Numbered from the stretch's first letter, positions 24,027 through 34,964 are shown. The stretch is 64,000 nt of DNA from Xiphophorus maculatus (GCF_002775205.1 NC_036454.1:1977382-2041381); one strand, 5' to 3'. Program-made: numbers and translations. Notes: a model not told the origin generated them from the letters alone.

Positions 24027-24119
24027 ATAACAGGTATTTATTTTCAGCAGATTTGTAGAAATAAAATCCATTTACATATTCGCAATGTCATAAAAAACAA
24101 TGTCACAATACAATATAAT
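24027..24119 (+). repeat. 93-bp direct repeat, copy 1
   Basis: Sequence starting ACAGGTATTTATTTTCAGC just outside the left inverted arm recurs almost exactly at 25227-25319, immediately inside it. The arm therefore sits between two copies of the same segment. Confidence 0.85.
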
Positions 24120-25225
24120 CACTGTTAGCCTTTGCTGTATTTATTACAGTTAAATACCACAAAATGCCCAGTAAAACTACCATAAATAGGGTGACCATAT
24201 TTTCAGTTGGGAAAACCAGGACACCTTGTAGCGAGGGGGGAGGGGGGGGGGTCTGAAAGCGGGGAAACTCTTTTGTAAATAGTAGGTAAACATACATTTG
24301 CGCTTTCGTATGTTGTTGGCTACTGACAGCCACGCTATCTATCTTCTGATTAAGAACAGGGCTGCCCGCACTGACGCGGCTCAGGGATTACGTCACACGC
24401 AGGGCCGTGCGCAGTGCCCTAGTGCCTGTAAATATAATGTTCCAATGAAGGTAATTTAAAAAACAGGACATTTCCTCACTTTCTAAAAAAAACCCGGGAC
24501 GCCCGGGACAGGACGTGAAATACGGACATGTCCCGGGAAATACGGACGTTTGGTCACCATACCATAAGACATCTTTACAAGTAGTTACTGTAGTTTGCAT
24601 TGCATTATGGGTAAAGTACATAGTATTACAGTAACTTACTGTATGTTTTGAAGTTGCAGTAATTTACTGTTTACACATTGCAGTAGTGGTACTGTACTGA
24701 TAATATACAGTAAGAATTATATTTGATTTCCAACCGTCATCATAGCTGCTTCATCGTGGTTCCCTGTTTCTGTATTTTTACTCCTTTAGTGGTTAACATA
24801 TTTTTAAGGCAGAAAGAGAGCATGTACTTTTGTTTTTTTCACATCCTAGCTAACATTAATATGCAGTTTATCTAGCTACGTCATCAAGAGTGGCTTCGCT
24901 TCCGACTGTTTTCTGATGACGTTTGTTTTAAACTCCGAAGCTTTTCTCTCCAAGTGCAGCTCTGTCTCCGTGCTGTGGGCTCACACTGCTTCAGCTCTTC
25001 AAGACAGGTAAAAAAACACTTCTTAGAAAACTGTTTGAAGCCAAAACCTAGTCTGGAAATGTACATTTTAGATGGAGTTAACGTAGCTTATAGCATCATG
25101 CTATAACTTAGCATTATAGCATGAGCTGGTTTGTGCTGGACACTGCTGGTTAGCCTGGTAAAATAACGTTACCTTTACGTTACTAACTCTGGTGTTTTAT
25201 ATATCAGGCATATTGCAACGTTATA
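24120..25225 (+). repeat. Left inverted arm of composite transposon
   Basis: Reverse complement of 35617-36719 with few differences. It includes the same nested hAT-type MITE and the same promoter-like stretch around 24870-25070. Confidence 0.9.
24186..24559 (+). mobile_element. hAT-type MITE nested in left arm
   Basis: About 374 bp bounded by ATAGGGTGACCA and TGGTCACCA inverted ends, with an exact 8-bp duplication TACCATAA at 24178-24185 and 24560-24567. No transposase is encoded. Confidence 0.85.
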
Positions 25226-25226
25226 A

Positions 25227-25319
25227 TAACAGGTGTTTATTTTCAGCAGATTTGTAGAAATAAAATCCATTTACATATTCGCAATGTCATAAAAAACAAT
25301 GTCACAATACAATATAATG
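25227..25319 (+). repeat. 93-bp direct repeat, copy 2
   Basis: Second copy of 24027-24119, at the inner edge of the left arm. Confidence 0.85.
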
Positions 25320-26077
25320 TGCTGTAAAACAACAAAACCATAGAACACATTTCCTACATCAGAAGAACTTTTATTCCATTCGTCAAACAAAATCAGTGGG
25401 ATCCATCTTGTGGAAGCTGAACTGTAAAGAATAAGACAGACAATGTGGGAGGTCATGAGATGGTCAGGAAGTTACCTACGTTTTCAAATCGACAGGAAGT
25501 TGACAAATTAAGCTGAAGTGACAATGTTCACATGCATAAAATCTTTGTCATAAAGCAGCATTAAGTTGATAATTTGTTTAAAAAAAATCAATTGGACTGA
25601 AGTGATAATAGAAGCTGCATAAAGAATGAGCAGGACTGGCTTCACTTCAGGTTTTTGGATTGTTTATGGCAAAAGCAGTCAGTCAGTCTTCAGTAATTCA
25701 AAAGATTGCGTCCTACAAATGTCCCCAAGGGGACGATGAAGTACAACAATCTTTTTAGTCATTTTGTTGGTGCTGACGGATTACTGCAAAGGTGTGCCTA
25801 ATAAACTGAAAACTGCATAGTATAAAAATACACCACACTTAAACGACTACACACTTATACATTTCTGTGATTTATTAAGAGATGCAGCGACATCCACTTT
25901 TTACCACGGACACAGAAAAGATGCAGGCTACTCTAAAGGGCTATTGTGTAGGAATCACATGGCATTTATAAATAATCATTAAAATCATATTAAAAAGGCT
26001 AAAGTAAAGTCAGAGCATGCAAGATAGGAGGAAAAGACAACAAAATAATAAACATTTACATTTGGTAAAATACTTAC
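25320..26077. other. interior of composite transposon, no exon seen
   Basis: AT-rich DNA downstream of the transposon-borne gene on the minus strand. No coding support. Confidence 0.5.
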
Positions 26078-26997
26078 CTAGTTGGAAGTCCTCCATTCAA
26101 ATTCAGCAAGTTGTTGGAAGAAGGTGGTGATCTGGGAGTTGACACTGACTACTTTCCTCTTGACAAGACTTCCCGTCTTGCGGCTTGTATCGACTTTGGC
26201 TGTGCATTTGGTACCAACATCTGGATTGATCCTCACAAAGAATCTTTTAACAGAAATAAAATAGATTAATTGTATTTTTTAATGAAGACGTACAATACAG
26301 CAATCAGCTATGGTTCTTCATCATCAGTCAAACTGTCATTAAATTTAATTCATAAATGGCTTGGTGTAGAGTACTTACCGTTGTATCATCTCCAGCGTGG
26401 TGGATGCCGACTCCTGATACTCCAGATTGAAGACAGAATATGACCCAAAAACGACAGCAAGGATGCTGGCAAAGTCATGCAGTTGCTCAGGCTGGAAAAA
26501 TACCTTCTCCTCCATACTGACCATCCACCGGGTTGCAGACATCGAGCTATTTCCTAAAATAGACAAACCCTTGTCAGGCTAACGCTAGTGAGTAAAAGTA
26601 CAGACTACCATAACAATTACATACATTGCTACGAAAAAATTATAGTGATAGAAAATATTCCTCTTACCAAGCATGATTACCCTTGGTGTAGTGGGGAAGG
26701 TCATTTCCATTTCAACAGACATCTTGGTGGAAGATACCTTTAAAACATAAAAGGAATACTCTCTTAAATATGAATTACTGGTAGTAATTTATATTTAAAG
26801 GGCCAGTTCACCCAGATTACAACAGGTTTTTGAGAACCTCATCCCAGAGACTAGACTAGACTTTACCCCTACATCCTGCTACCACTCTGAAACAGCGGAT
26901 GTGAATGACAGTTTGTGGGGCTAAATGCATTTTTTAAAGCATTACATTCCACAAGTGTTCAGTCTGACTTCTGCAATGGCGGTGACTCCTGTGCATA

Positions 26998-27777
26998 TGT
27001 TACACAGCAGGAAATGATGGGCCGAGTCACTCCTCGTGCAGCATATTTATTCAGTTTAAACTGTAAAAAAGAAAATACAGCGGTTACAGTAGCGCTCACA
27101 ACATCCGCTGCAACAAGCTGTCCTCTCTGCAATGGCGGACTCCTACAGCCTGCCAGAGCGTCACCCGCTGTTGTATGTGGTACTACAACAAATACACATG
27201 CTCTCTACTGACATCACTGTACATCTACATCCAACATACTTTCATTGACTCAACTGAACTCAAACCATACATAAGTTTAAAACACATGTTGCGGCCCTAT
27301 TAAGCCGACCCACCGAGCCCACATAAGCGCGAGCCAAGCGTGAGCCGTTAGCCTCGCTACTTTAGCCTGGTGCTAACTCCTGCTTTATATCTAGCTCAGT
27401 AATGCAGCTATACTGAAGCGCCTTTGTTGTGTCATTCCGTACCCATCGGAGGCTACTGGCGTTACGAGCTATACATTCTAATACTCAGCTTACCTGTAAA
27501 AAAGAAAATACAGCGGTTACAGTAGCGCTCACAACATCCGCTGCAACAAGCTGTCCTCTCTGCAATGGCGGACTCCTACAGCCTGCCAGAGCGTCACCCG
27601 CTGTTGTATGTGGTACTGAGCGCCCTCCGATGGCGAAACCAAAACATTGTTAAATCTAATAAACATTAACTCTAATAAACATTGTTAACTCTAATAAATT
27701 CTAACGCTAGGCTGTGATCATCACCAAAAACAAAATGTGGGGGGGCTAGTTTCATGCCTCACTTTCCTAGTGCCACA
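26998..27777 (-). repeat. Gypsy 3' LTR
   Basis: 780 bp. It contains a ~110-bp internal duplication of the segment starting CTGTAAAAAAGAAAATACAG (27061 and 27494). Confidence 0.92.
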
Positions 27778-27829
27778 CTCTCCCCCACAAAATTAAATGT
27801 CTCCTGACATTTCTGGTTGCACAGTACAC

Positions 27830-30800
27830 TCAACTATAAACTTGACACAGACCCACAGCCCATGGTCTCCAGAAGGCATTACTCTCAATAACCTGAGTCT
27901 TAGTCACCTTGCAGTCCCTCTGAACCAAAGTCGGCTGACCTAAAGTGTCATAACTCAGTACAAGCGGTTTTTGACTTTGTCTATGGGGTCGCTGTCTCAC
28001 AGAGTCAGTCTCACCTTTGTTGGCAGCTGAAATGTCAATCACTGCCTCACCGCTCTCTGACCTCCCAAGGTCAATGTCAGGGCCGTCCTCTTCGCTCTGT
28101 AGTGGCACATCCTCTTCGCTCTGTAGTGGCACATCCTCTTCGCTCTGTAGTGGCACGTCCTCTTCGCTCTGTAGTGGCACATCCTCTTCGCTCTGTAGTG
28201 GCACATCCTCTTCTTGAACGTGAAGACTTGTTTCAGGCTGGAACGGCTCCGCCAAAGGGTTGAGTGGAGTCTGCCGCCGTCTTCCTGGAACATCTCGGAA
28301 GTACCACTGGTACGTGCCGCTGTGGTCATCATCTGATGTGTCACTATTTCCTAGATGTTGCTCTACACGTGGACGTCTCAGCTTTTTCTTTGTAACAGTC
28401 GAAGCATCTTTTCGGGGCTGAACAGTCTGTGTTGATGGCTTTTCAAGTGGTAGGAAGTCGCAGGGCAGTAGGAGGTTCCTGTGCACCACCTTGTCTCTCC
28501 CTCGACCAGTTTCAGGGCAGATTCGATACACCGGGCTATCATCTGCCTTTCTCTCCATCACTTTGTAGATCTGGTTCTCCCAATAAGATTGGATCTTCGC
28601 AGGTCCACCTCTGGGAGTGAGGTTTCGGAGGAGGACTCTGTCACCAGGCTGAAGATCTCTCCCTTTCACTCTCCTATCATAGTATGCTTTCCCTCGAGCA
28701 GCTTCCTTGGTAGCCGTCTTGGAAGCTACTGTGTAAGCCTCCTGCATTCTCTTCTTCCAGCAGCTAACATAGTCATCATAGTCCACATGAGTTTCATCTT
28801 TTCTCAGATTGAAGAGCAGATCGATAGGCAGGCGGGGGGAACGTCCGAAGATGAGGTAATATGGGGCGTAGCCTGTTGCCTCGCCCTTCGTACAGTTGTA
28901 CGCATGGACAACCTTAGCCAATGACTCTTTCCAATCCTCCTTCTCCTTGTCCTCCAGGGTTCGTAACATGGACAACAGGGTACGGTTGAATCTCTCCACC
29001 TGTCCATTACCCTGTGGATGGTAGGGTGTCGTATGAGAACCCTGGATACCTGAGAGTTCTTTCAACCGTGCCATGAGCTTGTTGTCAAATTCTTTACCCA
29101 TGTCATGGTGAAGTCTGGTCGGGAAGCCAAACTTGAGTGCAAAGTCATTGAACAGCTTGTCAGCGACAGTTTTAGCTGCTTTGTTCTTTGTCGGGTAAGC
29201 TTGGGCGAACCTCGTGAAGTGATCCATGACAACTAGTATATATTCATAGCCATGCTTGCACTTTTCCAGGTGGAGGAAGTCTATGGATACCAGTTGGAAC
29301 GGGTAAGTTGACTGGATCGAGGTCAGAGGAGCACAGTTCTGCTTACTCGGCTTCTTCTTCTTGAGACACTCGCATTCTTTCGTAACAAAGTGTTCAATGT
29401 CTTTTGCCATCTGCGGCCAGTAAAACCTGTCTCTGATCAGGGCAAGTGTTCTTTCCACCCCTAAATGGCCCATGTCTTTATGGAGCTCTTTGAAAACCAG
29501 GGGATGATAGGCTTTAGGGACCAATAGCTGCTCTCGGTGAGCTGTTTTGCGGTGCAGGATACCATGTTGGTCGACGTGGAGCTTCAACCACTGCCTGAGT
29601 AATGTAGTTACTGCAGGAACCTCAGACTTCACCTCGATCCTACTTGGTCTCCTACCCTGTGACTTGTACCAGAGCACTCTTGACAAGACCTCATCTGCTT
29701 CCTGGGCGGTGCGGATCTTGTCTGGTGTAAGAGGCTGATTGGTGTTAGAATCTTTGATCAGCTTCAGAGCACTAACCTGGATAACACCAATGCCTTGACA
29801 CGGGTAACTCTGCTCCACCACCACAGACTCCATAGATGCGCTTATGGCTTCCTGTCCCACTTCAGCTGTACAGCTCTTCATGTAACTGTCAATGTCCAAC
29901 GGCATTCGCGACAGGCCATCAGCGTCGGTGTTGGTTTTGCCTGGACGGTAGCGGATGGTGAAGTTATAGCTGGCCAGCTCTGCGACCCATCTGTGACCTG
30001 TGGCATTGAGCTTTGCCGTAGTGAGCACATATGTTAGCGGGTTATTATCTGTGTACACCACAAATGATGGTGCATGGTACAGATAATCTCGGAAACGTTC
30101 ACATATGGCCCACTTCATTGCCAAAAACTCTAATTTGCCAGAGTGCAGGTGGTACTTTTTCTCTGCTGGACTCAAGGTGCGGGAACCATATGCTATAACT
30201 CTCATCTTGCCTTGCTGTCGCTGGTATAAGACTGCACCTAACCCAACTTGAGATGCATCACAATGTAACACAAAGGGCTCTGTAAAGTCGGGGTACCCAA
30301 GGACAGGAGGTCTGGTAAGTGCATCTATGAGCTGGCTCAATGTCTCTTGGTGGGCGCTAGTCCATTGAATGGGTGACCGTGAAGGTAAGTGGCCTCTACT
30401 TTTCTTCACCCCCTTCCTAGTCTTGTCACCTGGGACTGAAACAGAGTTCTCAGAGGATGGAGGACTAAGCAGGCTATAGAGTGGATGGGCTATGCGGGAG
30501 AAGTTGGCGATGAAAGGCCTATAATAAGAGAGAAAACCAAGCATTTGACGTACCTCTCCGACAGTTGCAGGTGTTTTTTCCTTTAAGGCCATCACCGGGG
30601 CCAGCTCTGCTGGGTCCATTGTGTAACCCTGGCCTGTAACTAGCTTGCCCAAAAACTTGACACTTCTCCTGAACAGGTCACATTTCTTTGGAGTCAGCTT
30701 AACACCATGCTCCCTGTAACGCTGGAGGACAAGGCGGATGTGCTCTAGGTGTTCTTCAAAATTGCTGCTGTGCACCAGGTTGTCGTCCAGGTACGGAAGG

Positions 30801-32563
30801 CAAATAGTGTCTCTGAGACCTGCCATGCAATGTTCTATGCTCCTCTGGAACTCAGCGGGTGCGGAGCTCAGGCCAAAGGGAATGCGCACCCATTGGTAGA
30901 GCCCCCAGGGTGTGATGAAGGCGGTTAAGGGGCGGCTCTCATCATCCAAAAAACCCTGGTGGTACGCCTTGCCTTGGTCTAACACTGAAAACCAGGAGCT
31001 CCCGCCCAGTGCATCCAGCATGTCCTGAATTCTTGGTATTGGATGACGGTCCGGAACTGACTTGCGGTTGAGCTCTCTGAAGTCACAACAAAGCCGAAGA
31101 GTACCATCCTTCTTACGGACACACACCACCGGTGATGAGTAGGGAGACCTTGATGGTGTGATCCAGCCTTTGTTAAGTAGATCCTGCAGATACTCTTTTA
31201 CTTCATTGTGGAGAGGTTTTGGGACCGACATGTAGGTTTTCTTTACAGGACTTGTGTCATGAAGGGTTATATGCATTTTCAGGGAAGGGATACAGCCCAC
31301 ATCATCACGGTCGTATGCAAATGCCTCACATTCTTCCCGCAACATCATCTTCGCAGCTGTTTGTTGACTTTCTGTCAAGTGTTGAAGATCCACTGGTGGA
31401 TCCCATGACTTTGGTCTCGGTTGAATGTTGTCTGACTGTGTGTTATTCGGGATGTGTGACTTTAACTTTGAACTCTGTTTTTCCTCTTGTGTCCACTCAT
31501 TTACTTTTGTCTGGATGTCTGCTGCATATACAGTCTTTATTGGTTCAAGACGTCCGATCACTTTACGACTCATTAAATAAATGGTGTGGTCTGTGGTGTT
31601 AGTCACTGGGATGGGCACATATGGCACTTTTCTGTCTGGAATTTGCACCAGTACGTCACTGAACATGACGCCCTCTGGTGGTGAGTCAACCATGTCAGCT
31701 AAAAAAAACATGTCTTGACCCAGAGCATGTGGACTAACATGTGCCCGTGCATAGACTGTGGTAACTTGGTTTGCTCTCAAAGGCACTCTCTTTACTCCCG
31801 TCCTTACCACACCTGCCTCTGAGTCTTTTTTGCTGTTCTGCACCAGTCTGACAACATTATGTGCAGTTTGTACAGTTATTTCAAATGCTTTACTTACATA
31901 GTGTGCAAGTTGTTTTCTTCCACCTTTGGTCTTTACTTCTCTTCTGTTGACAACCGCCTCAATAACATTGTAGCCAATGATGGGATCACTGGCCACGGCT
32001 GGGTCACTGGCTACCAATATTGGCACTTGCAACTCACTGGTTGGGAAGCAATCACTGTTTAGTCTGAAGCTGACTTCTATCCAGCCAGTGTAGGGGATGG
32101 TTGTGTCATTTGCAGCAAACACTGTGAGTGTCTCATTATCTAACAGTTCTGACACCGGTCTGACAACTGTGTGGGGAAGGTGGTTCTGCCGCCAGTTTTC
32201 ATTTACAATGCTGGACTGTGCCCCTGAATCCCACAATACTTTGACTGGATGGTTGTCCATAAAACAGTTAACAGTACAGCGGTTTCCCACCAGGCTTACT
32301 AACCTTGACTTGCGTTGAGGGGGTAGATAATGAACTTCAGTTACAGCTGATAAGGCAGCAACTGGTATTTCATTGGAGGATGGTGGTGGGCTTGACTGCT
32401 CATTATGGGACCGTGGATCCTGGACTACTGCTGGTCCCACCTCAGTAGCCCTTCCTCGTTTCCCATCAACGGTCTCGGTGCTCGGCATCCACGAGAGTAG
32501 TGGCCCTCCCGCCCACATTTGAAACAGTGCATACAGTTGTCTCCTTTTCCCTCTTCTCTGCAC
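27830..32563 (-). CDS. Gypsy Pol polyprotein
   Basis: One 1577-codon frame overlapping gag by about 139 nt in the -1 frame, so true Pol begins at the frameshift near 32460. Aspartic protease has W-D-S-G-A near residue 112. Reverse transcriptase runs about 400-640, with YLDD near 591. RNase H has LHCDASQVGLG near 768. Integrase has its HHCC zinc site from about 1028, D at SIDFLHL near 1096, and the PYHPQGNGQVERFN block near 1187. A chromodomain is not obvious; the tail instead holds six copies of an 8-residue acidic repeat (SEEDVPLQ). Catalytic motifs look intact. Confidence 0.92.
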   Translation of the reverse strand: MQRRGKRRQLYALFQMWAGGPLLSWMPSTETVDGKRGRATEVGPAVVQDPRSHNEQSSPPPSSNEIPVAALSAVTEVHYLPPQRKSRLVSLVGNRCTVNCFMDNHPVKVLWDSGAQSSIVNENWRQNHLPHTVVRPVSELLDNETLTVFAANDTTIPYTGWIEVSFRLNSDCFPTSELQVPILVASDPAVASDPIIGYNVIEAVVNRREVKTKGGRKQLAHYVSKAFEITVQTAHNVVRLVQNSKKDSEAGVVRTGVKRVPLRANQVTTVYARAHVSPHALGQDMFFLADMVDSPPEGVMFSDVLVQIPDRKVPYVPIPVTNTTDHTIYLMSRKVIGRLEPIKTVYAADIQTKVNEWTQEEKQSSKLKSHIPNNTQSDNIQPRPKSWDPPVDLQHLTESQQTAAKMMLREECEAFAYDRDDVGCIPSLKMHITLHDTSPVKKTYMSVPKPLHNEVKEYLQDLLNKGWITPSRSPYSSPVVCVRKKDGTLRLCCDFRELNRKSVPDRHPIPRIQDMLDALGGSSWFSVLDQGKAYHQGFLDDESRPLTAFITPWGLYQWVRIPFGLSSAPAEFQRSIEHCMAGLRDTICLPYLDDNLVHSSNFEEHLEHIRLVLQRYREHGVKLTPKKCDLFRRSVKFLGKLVTGQGYTMDPAELAPVMALKEKTPATVGEVRQMLGFLSYYRPFIANFSRIAHPLYSLLSPPSSENSVSVPGDKTRKGVKKSRGHLPSRSPIQWTSAHQETLSQLIDALTRPPVLGYPDFTEPFVLHCDASQVGLGAVLYQRQQGKMRVIAYGSRTLSPAEKKYHLHSGKLEFLAMKWAICERFRDYLYHAPSFVVYTDNNPLTYVLTTAKLNATGHRWVAELASYNFTIRYRPGKTNTDADGLSRMPLDIDSYMKSCTAEVGQEAISASMESVVVEQSYPCQGIGVIQVSALKLIKDSNTNQPLTPDKIRTAQEADEVLSRVLWYKSQGRRPSRIEVKSEVPAVTTLLRQWLKLHVDQHGILHRKTAHREQLLVPKAYHPLVFKELHKDMGHLGVERTLALIRDRFYWPQMAKDIEHFVTKECECLKKKKPSKQNCAPLTSIQSTYPFQLVSIDFLHLEKCKHGYEYILVVMDHFTRFAQAYPTKNKAAKTVADKLFNDFALKFGFPTRLHHDMGKEFDNKLMARLKELSGIQGSHTTPYHPQGNGQVERFNRTLLSMLRTLEDKEKEDWKESLAKVVHAYNCTKGEATGYAPYYLIFGRSPRLPIDLLFNLRKDETHVDYDDYVSCWKKRMQEAYTVASKTATKEAARGKAYYDRRVKGRDLQPGDRVLLRNLTPRGGPAKIQSYWENQIYKVMERKADDSPVYRICPETGRGRDKVVHRNLLLPCDFLPLEKPSTQTVQPRKDASTVTKKKLRRPRVEQHLGNSDTSDDDHSGTYQWYFRDVPGRRRQTPLNPLAEPFQPETSLHVQEEDVPLQSEEDVPLQSEEDVPLQSEEDVPLQSEEDVPLQSEEDGPDIDLGRSESGEAVIDISAANKGETDSVRQRPHRQSQKPLVLSYDTLGQPTLVQRDCKVTKTQVIESNAFWRPWAVGLCQVYS
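28086..28214 (-). repeat. 24-bp coding repeat at Pol C-terminus
   Basis: Five to six near-identical 24-bp units encode SEEDVPLQ repeats. They are in frame and nearly identical at DNA level, so the expansion is recent. Confidence 0.9.
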
Positions 32564-33795
32564 TTCTTACAGCCTTTTTGTCTTTGTTTTGGTGCCATGG
32601 TGTGGGAACTGGTTTCCATAGCAGCCACAAACATCTCTTTCATTTCTTTGCGAAGTTCTTCTATGATCTGCTGTGGGTCTGTTTTAGTCTCTTTATTTTT
32701 AACTGTTTTCACAGCCACTGTAATGGGGGATTCTTTGGGTTTCGGGTGGCTTTGAACAGATGTCAGGGCTGTCTGGCACGCTGTTTGGAGCTCTTGTACC
32801 TTGGGAATCTTGACTGCAGTGGACCTTCTTCGTTTCTCCAATCTTTCATTTTCTAGTTTTGAAGCTTCGTTAACTTTCTCAATCAGTTCTTCATCTGTTA
32901 TGGTCATATTACTTAGGAAAGGCAGCAACTGATACTTAATGGAGTCACTGAGTAGCCCAGTTTCAATGGAGCGGAGAAACTTACGCTGAATTGTGGTTCT
33001 GCTGTACAGTTCATCGGTCTCCTCATTTGCTGCTTTCCAGAGAAGTTTTTCTTTGAGCTCGATAGCACGAAATACAAAATTTAGGGCAGTTTCTTTGGGT
33101 TCTTGGGAGATGTTGAGAAGCTGATGGTAAAGTTCAGTGGGGCTATCGACCCGGTAGTGTCCCTTTAGTATGGTGAGCAGTTTGCTAAGGGTTAACCCAC
33201 GTTTTATCTCCAACATGTCTCTTAGGGGCATTCCTGGGCTGATGGCCCTAATTACTGCTTCAACTACTTCAACCTCGGAGTGTCCTTTTTCAATCCCATT
33301 TTCGATCTGGCGTACTAAACTGAGGTAGGACAGCTTATCCTTCTGCCCACTCTCTCCAATCTGCCCAGAGATTTTAAACTCCCTCCTCAATGTTACCTCC
33401 TGCAGAGCTTGTTTTGGCTCTGGTCGGGTTTTGAGTGGATAATCTGTTGCCTGGACTGAAGGGGTGCATGGAATAGTGTCCTCAAGGTCTATCTGTGACA
33501 CAGACTTTTTAAATGAGGATTCCTCTTCGGACTGACACATTACTTTACTTAGTCTCTGGATATACGTGGTTGTTTCTTTATAAAACTGTTCCACTTGATC
33601 CCCTTCTTCACTTTTCTCTATCTCATCAAACATGTCCTCTGCCAATCTGATGAGTGTCCTTTTGGTTTTACTTTGAGGCTCTCCGCTGTCCAGGCCGGAA
33701 CACTTCAGTCGCCTGCAGACGTCCACGAGATGCTCTCTTTCCAACTGCCACAAGGTTGCACTCACTCGATCGCGCAGAAGCTGTGCTGCTTCCAT
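32425..33795 (-). CDS. Gypsy Gag (456 aa)
   Basis: Starts MEAAQLLRDRVSATLWQLER 93 nt past the 5' LTR. The middle resembles a retrotransposon capsid (NFVFRAIELKEKLL, RKFLRSIETGL). A CCHC zinc knuckle CFKCGREGHYSRGC lies near residue 425. It ends just after a -1 frameshift signal. It packages the element RNA in cytoplasmic particles. Confidence 0.9.
   Translation of the reverse strand: MEAAQLLRDRVSATLWQLEREHLVDVCRRLKCSGLDSGEPQSKTKRTLIRLAEDMFDEIEKSEEGDQVEQFYKETTTYIQRLSKVMCQSEEESSFKKSVSQIDLEDTIPCTPSVQATDYPLKTRPEPKQALQEVTLRREFKISGQIGESGQKDKLSYLSLVRQIENGIEKGHSEVEVVEAVIRAISPGMPLRDMLEIKRGLTLSKLLTILKGHYRVDSPTELYHQLLNISQEPKETALNFVFRAIELKEKLLWKAANEETDELYSRTTIQRKFLRSIETGLLSDSIKYQLLPFLSNMTITDEELIEKVNEASKLENERLEKRRRSTAVKIPKVQELQTACQTALTSVQSHPKPKESPITVAVKTVKNKETKTDPQQIIEELRKEMKEMFVAAMETSSHTMAPKQRQKGCKKCREEGKGDNCMHCFKCGREGHYSRGCRAPRPLMGNEEGLLRWDQQ
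32458..32464 (-). promoter_or_regulatory. -1 ribosomal frameshift slippery site GGGAAAC
   Basis: On the coding strand G-GGA-AAC lies in the gag frame about 30 nt before the gag stop. A -1 slip there reads GGG-AAA-CGA directly into pol. GGGAAAC is an established retroviral-type slippery heptamer. A second candidate, GGGAAAA, sits further upstream in the overlap. Confidence 0.75.
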
Positions 33796-33888
33796 CTTTT
33801 TTTCTTTCTGGTTCGTCTCTTGTGAAGGAAGGTGGTTGGTGATGGTGTTGATTCACTAGCGCCACCTCCTGGCTGGCTCGCCAAAATA

Positions 33889-34677
33889 TGTTACACAGCA
33901 GGAAATGATGGGCCGAGTCACTCCTCGTGCAGCATATTTATTCAGTTTAAACTGTAAAAAAGAAAATACAGCGGTTACAGTAGCGCTCACAACATCCGCT
34001 GCAACAAGCTGTCCTCTCTGCAATGGCGGACTCCTACAGCCTGCCAGAGCGTCACCCGCTGTTGTATGTGGTACTACAACAAATACACATGCTCTCTACT
34101 GACATCACTGACATCACTGTACATCTACATCCAACATACTTTCATTAACTCAACTGAACTCAAACCATACATAAGTTTAAAACACATGTTGCGGCCCTAT
34201 TAAGCCGACCCACCGAGCCCACATAAGCGCGAGCCAAGCGTGAGCCGTTAGCCTCGCTACTTTAGCCTGGTGCTAACTCCTGCTTTATATCTAGCTCAGT
34301 AATGCAGCTATACTGAAGCGCCTTTGTTGTGTCATTCCGTACCCATCGGAGGCTACTGGCGTTACGAGCTATACATTCTAATACTCAGCTTACCTGTAAA
34401 AAAGAAAATACAGCGGTTACAGTAGCGCTCACAACATCCGCTGCAACAAGCTGTCCTCTCTGCAATGGCGGACTCCTACAGCCTGCCAGAGCGTCACCCG
34501 CTGTTGTATGTGGTACTGAGCGCCCTCCGATGGCGAAACCAAAACATTGTTAAATCTAATAAACATTAACTCTAATAAACATTGTTAACTCTAATAAATT
34601 CTAACGCTAGGCTGTGATCATCACCAAAAACAAAATGTGGGGGGGCTAGTTTCATGCCTCACTTTCCTAGTGCCACA
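33889..34677 (-). repeat. Gypsy 5' LTR
   Basis: 789 bp, with an extra 9-bp unit relative to the 3' LTR. Confidence 0.92.
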
Positions 34678-34964
34678 CATGTGGGACCTGAATGCAGAAA
34701 ATGTTCTGAAGGAAGCAGGACATTGCTCTATTCCACATGCAAACCGATAATTAGCTGTGTGTTGATGTTTCTTCACATGACTACAAAATTCTGTAAATTC
34801 TGAAGTACAAATGCTGCAGAATTTACACCTGTACATAGTTGCACCTGTTAGTACTGACTTAACTTTAAATTTACAGGAGCATGGTTTAAACATGTGAACA
34901 GTCCTTATATGTAACCAGGGTTGGAAATTAACTTTTTTGTCCACCTGCCACTGTGGCTGAACCA

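Larger units (their letters stand above)
26998..34677 (-). mobile_element. Ty3/Gypsy LTR retrotransposon, near intact
   Basis: LTRs of 780 bp (26998-27777) and 789 bp (33889-34677) flank gag and pol on the minus strand. The LTRs differ by a 9-bp tandem duplication (ACATCACTG) and one G/A change that I can see. On the coding strand the LTR starts TGTGGCACTAGG, preceded by a purine tract TGTGGGGGAGAG. TGGCGAGCCAGCCAGG just past the 5' LTR is the likely primer-binding site. The flanks give only an imperfect target duplication (CATA versus CATG). Internal frames are open, so insertion is recent. Confidence 0.92.
26078..34828 (-). pseudogene. Transposon-borne C2H2 zinc-finger gene, split by Gypsy
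   Basis: Minus-strand exons with good splice signals are 34828-34678 (interrupted), 26737-26668, 26553-26379 and 26243-26078, ending in TAG. The first encodes C2H2-type fingers (CKFCSICTSEF...H...H, then ACGIEQCPASF...SAFRSH). The later exons encode a helical C-terminal region with QPEQLHDFASILAVVFGSY. This combination resembles multicopy, uncharacterised teleost genes that travel with DNA transposons; I cannot name the transposase family. The Gypsy LTR begins directly after the codons for S-H-M, destroying the second finger. The missing exons between may have been lost. Confidence 0.55.

Noticed and set aside
24388-25066. Short frames repeated in both transposon arms
   Set aside because: They are duplicates because the arms are inverted repeats; no coding motif is visible.
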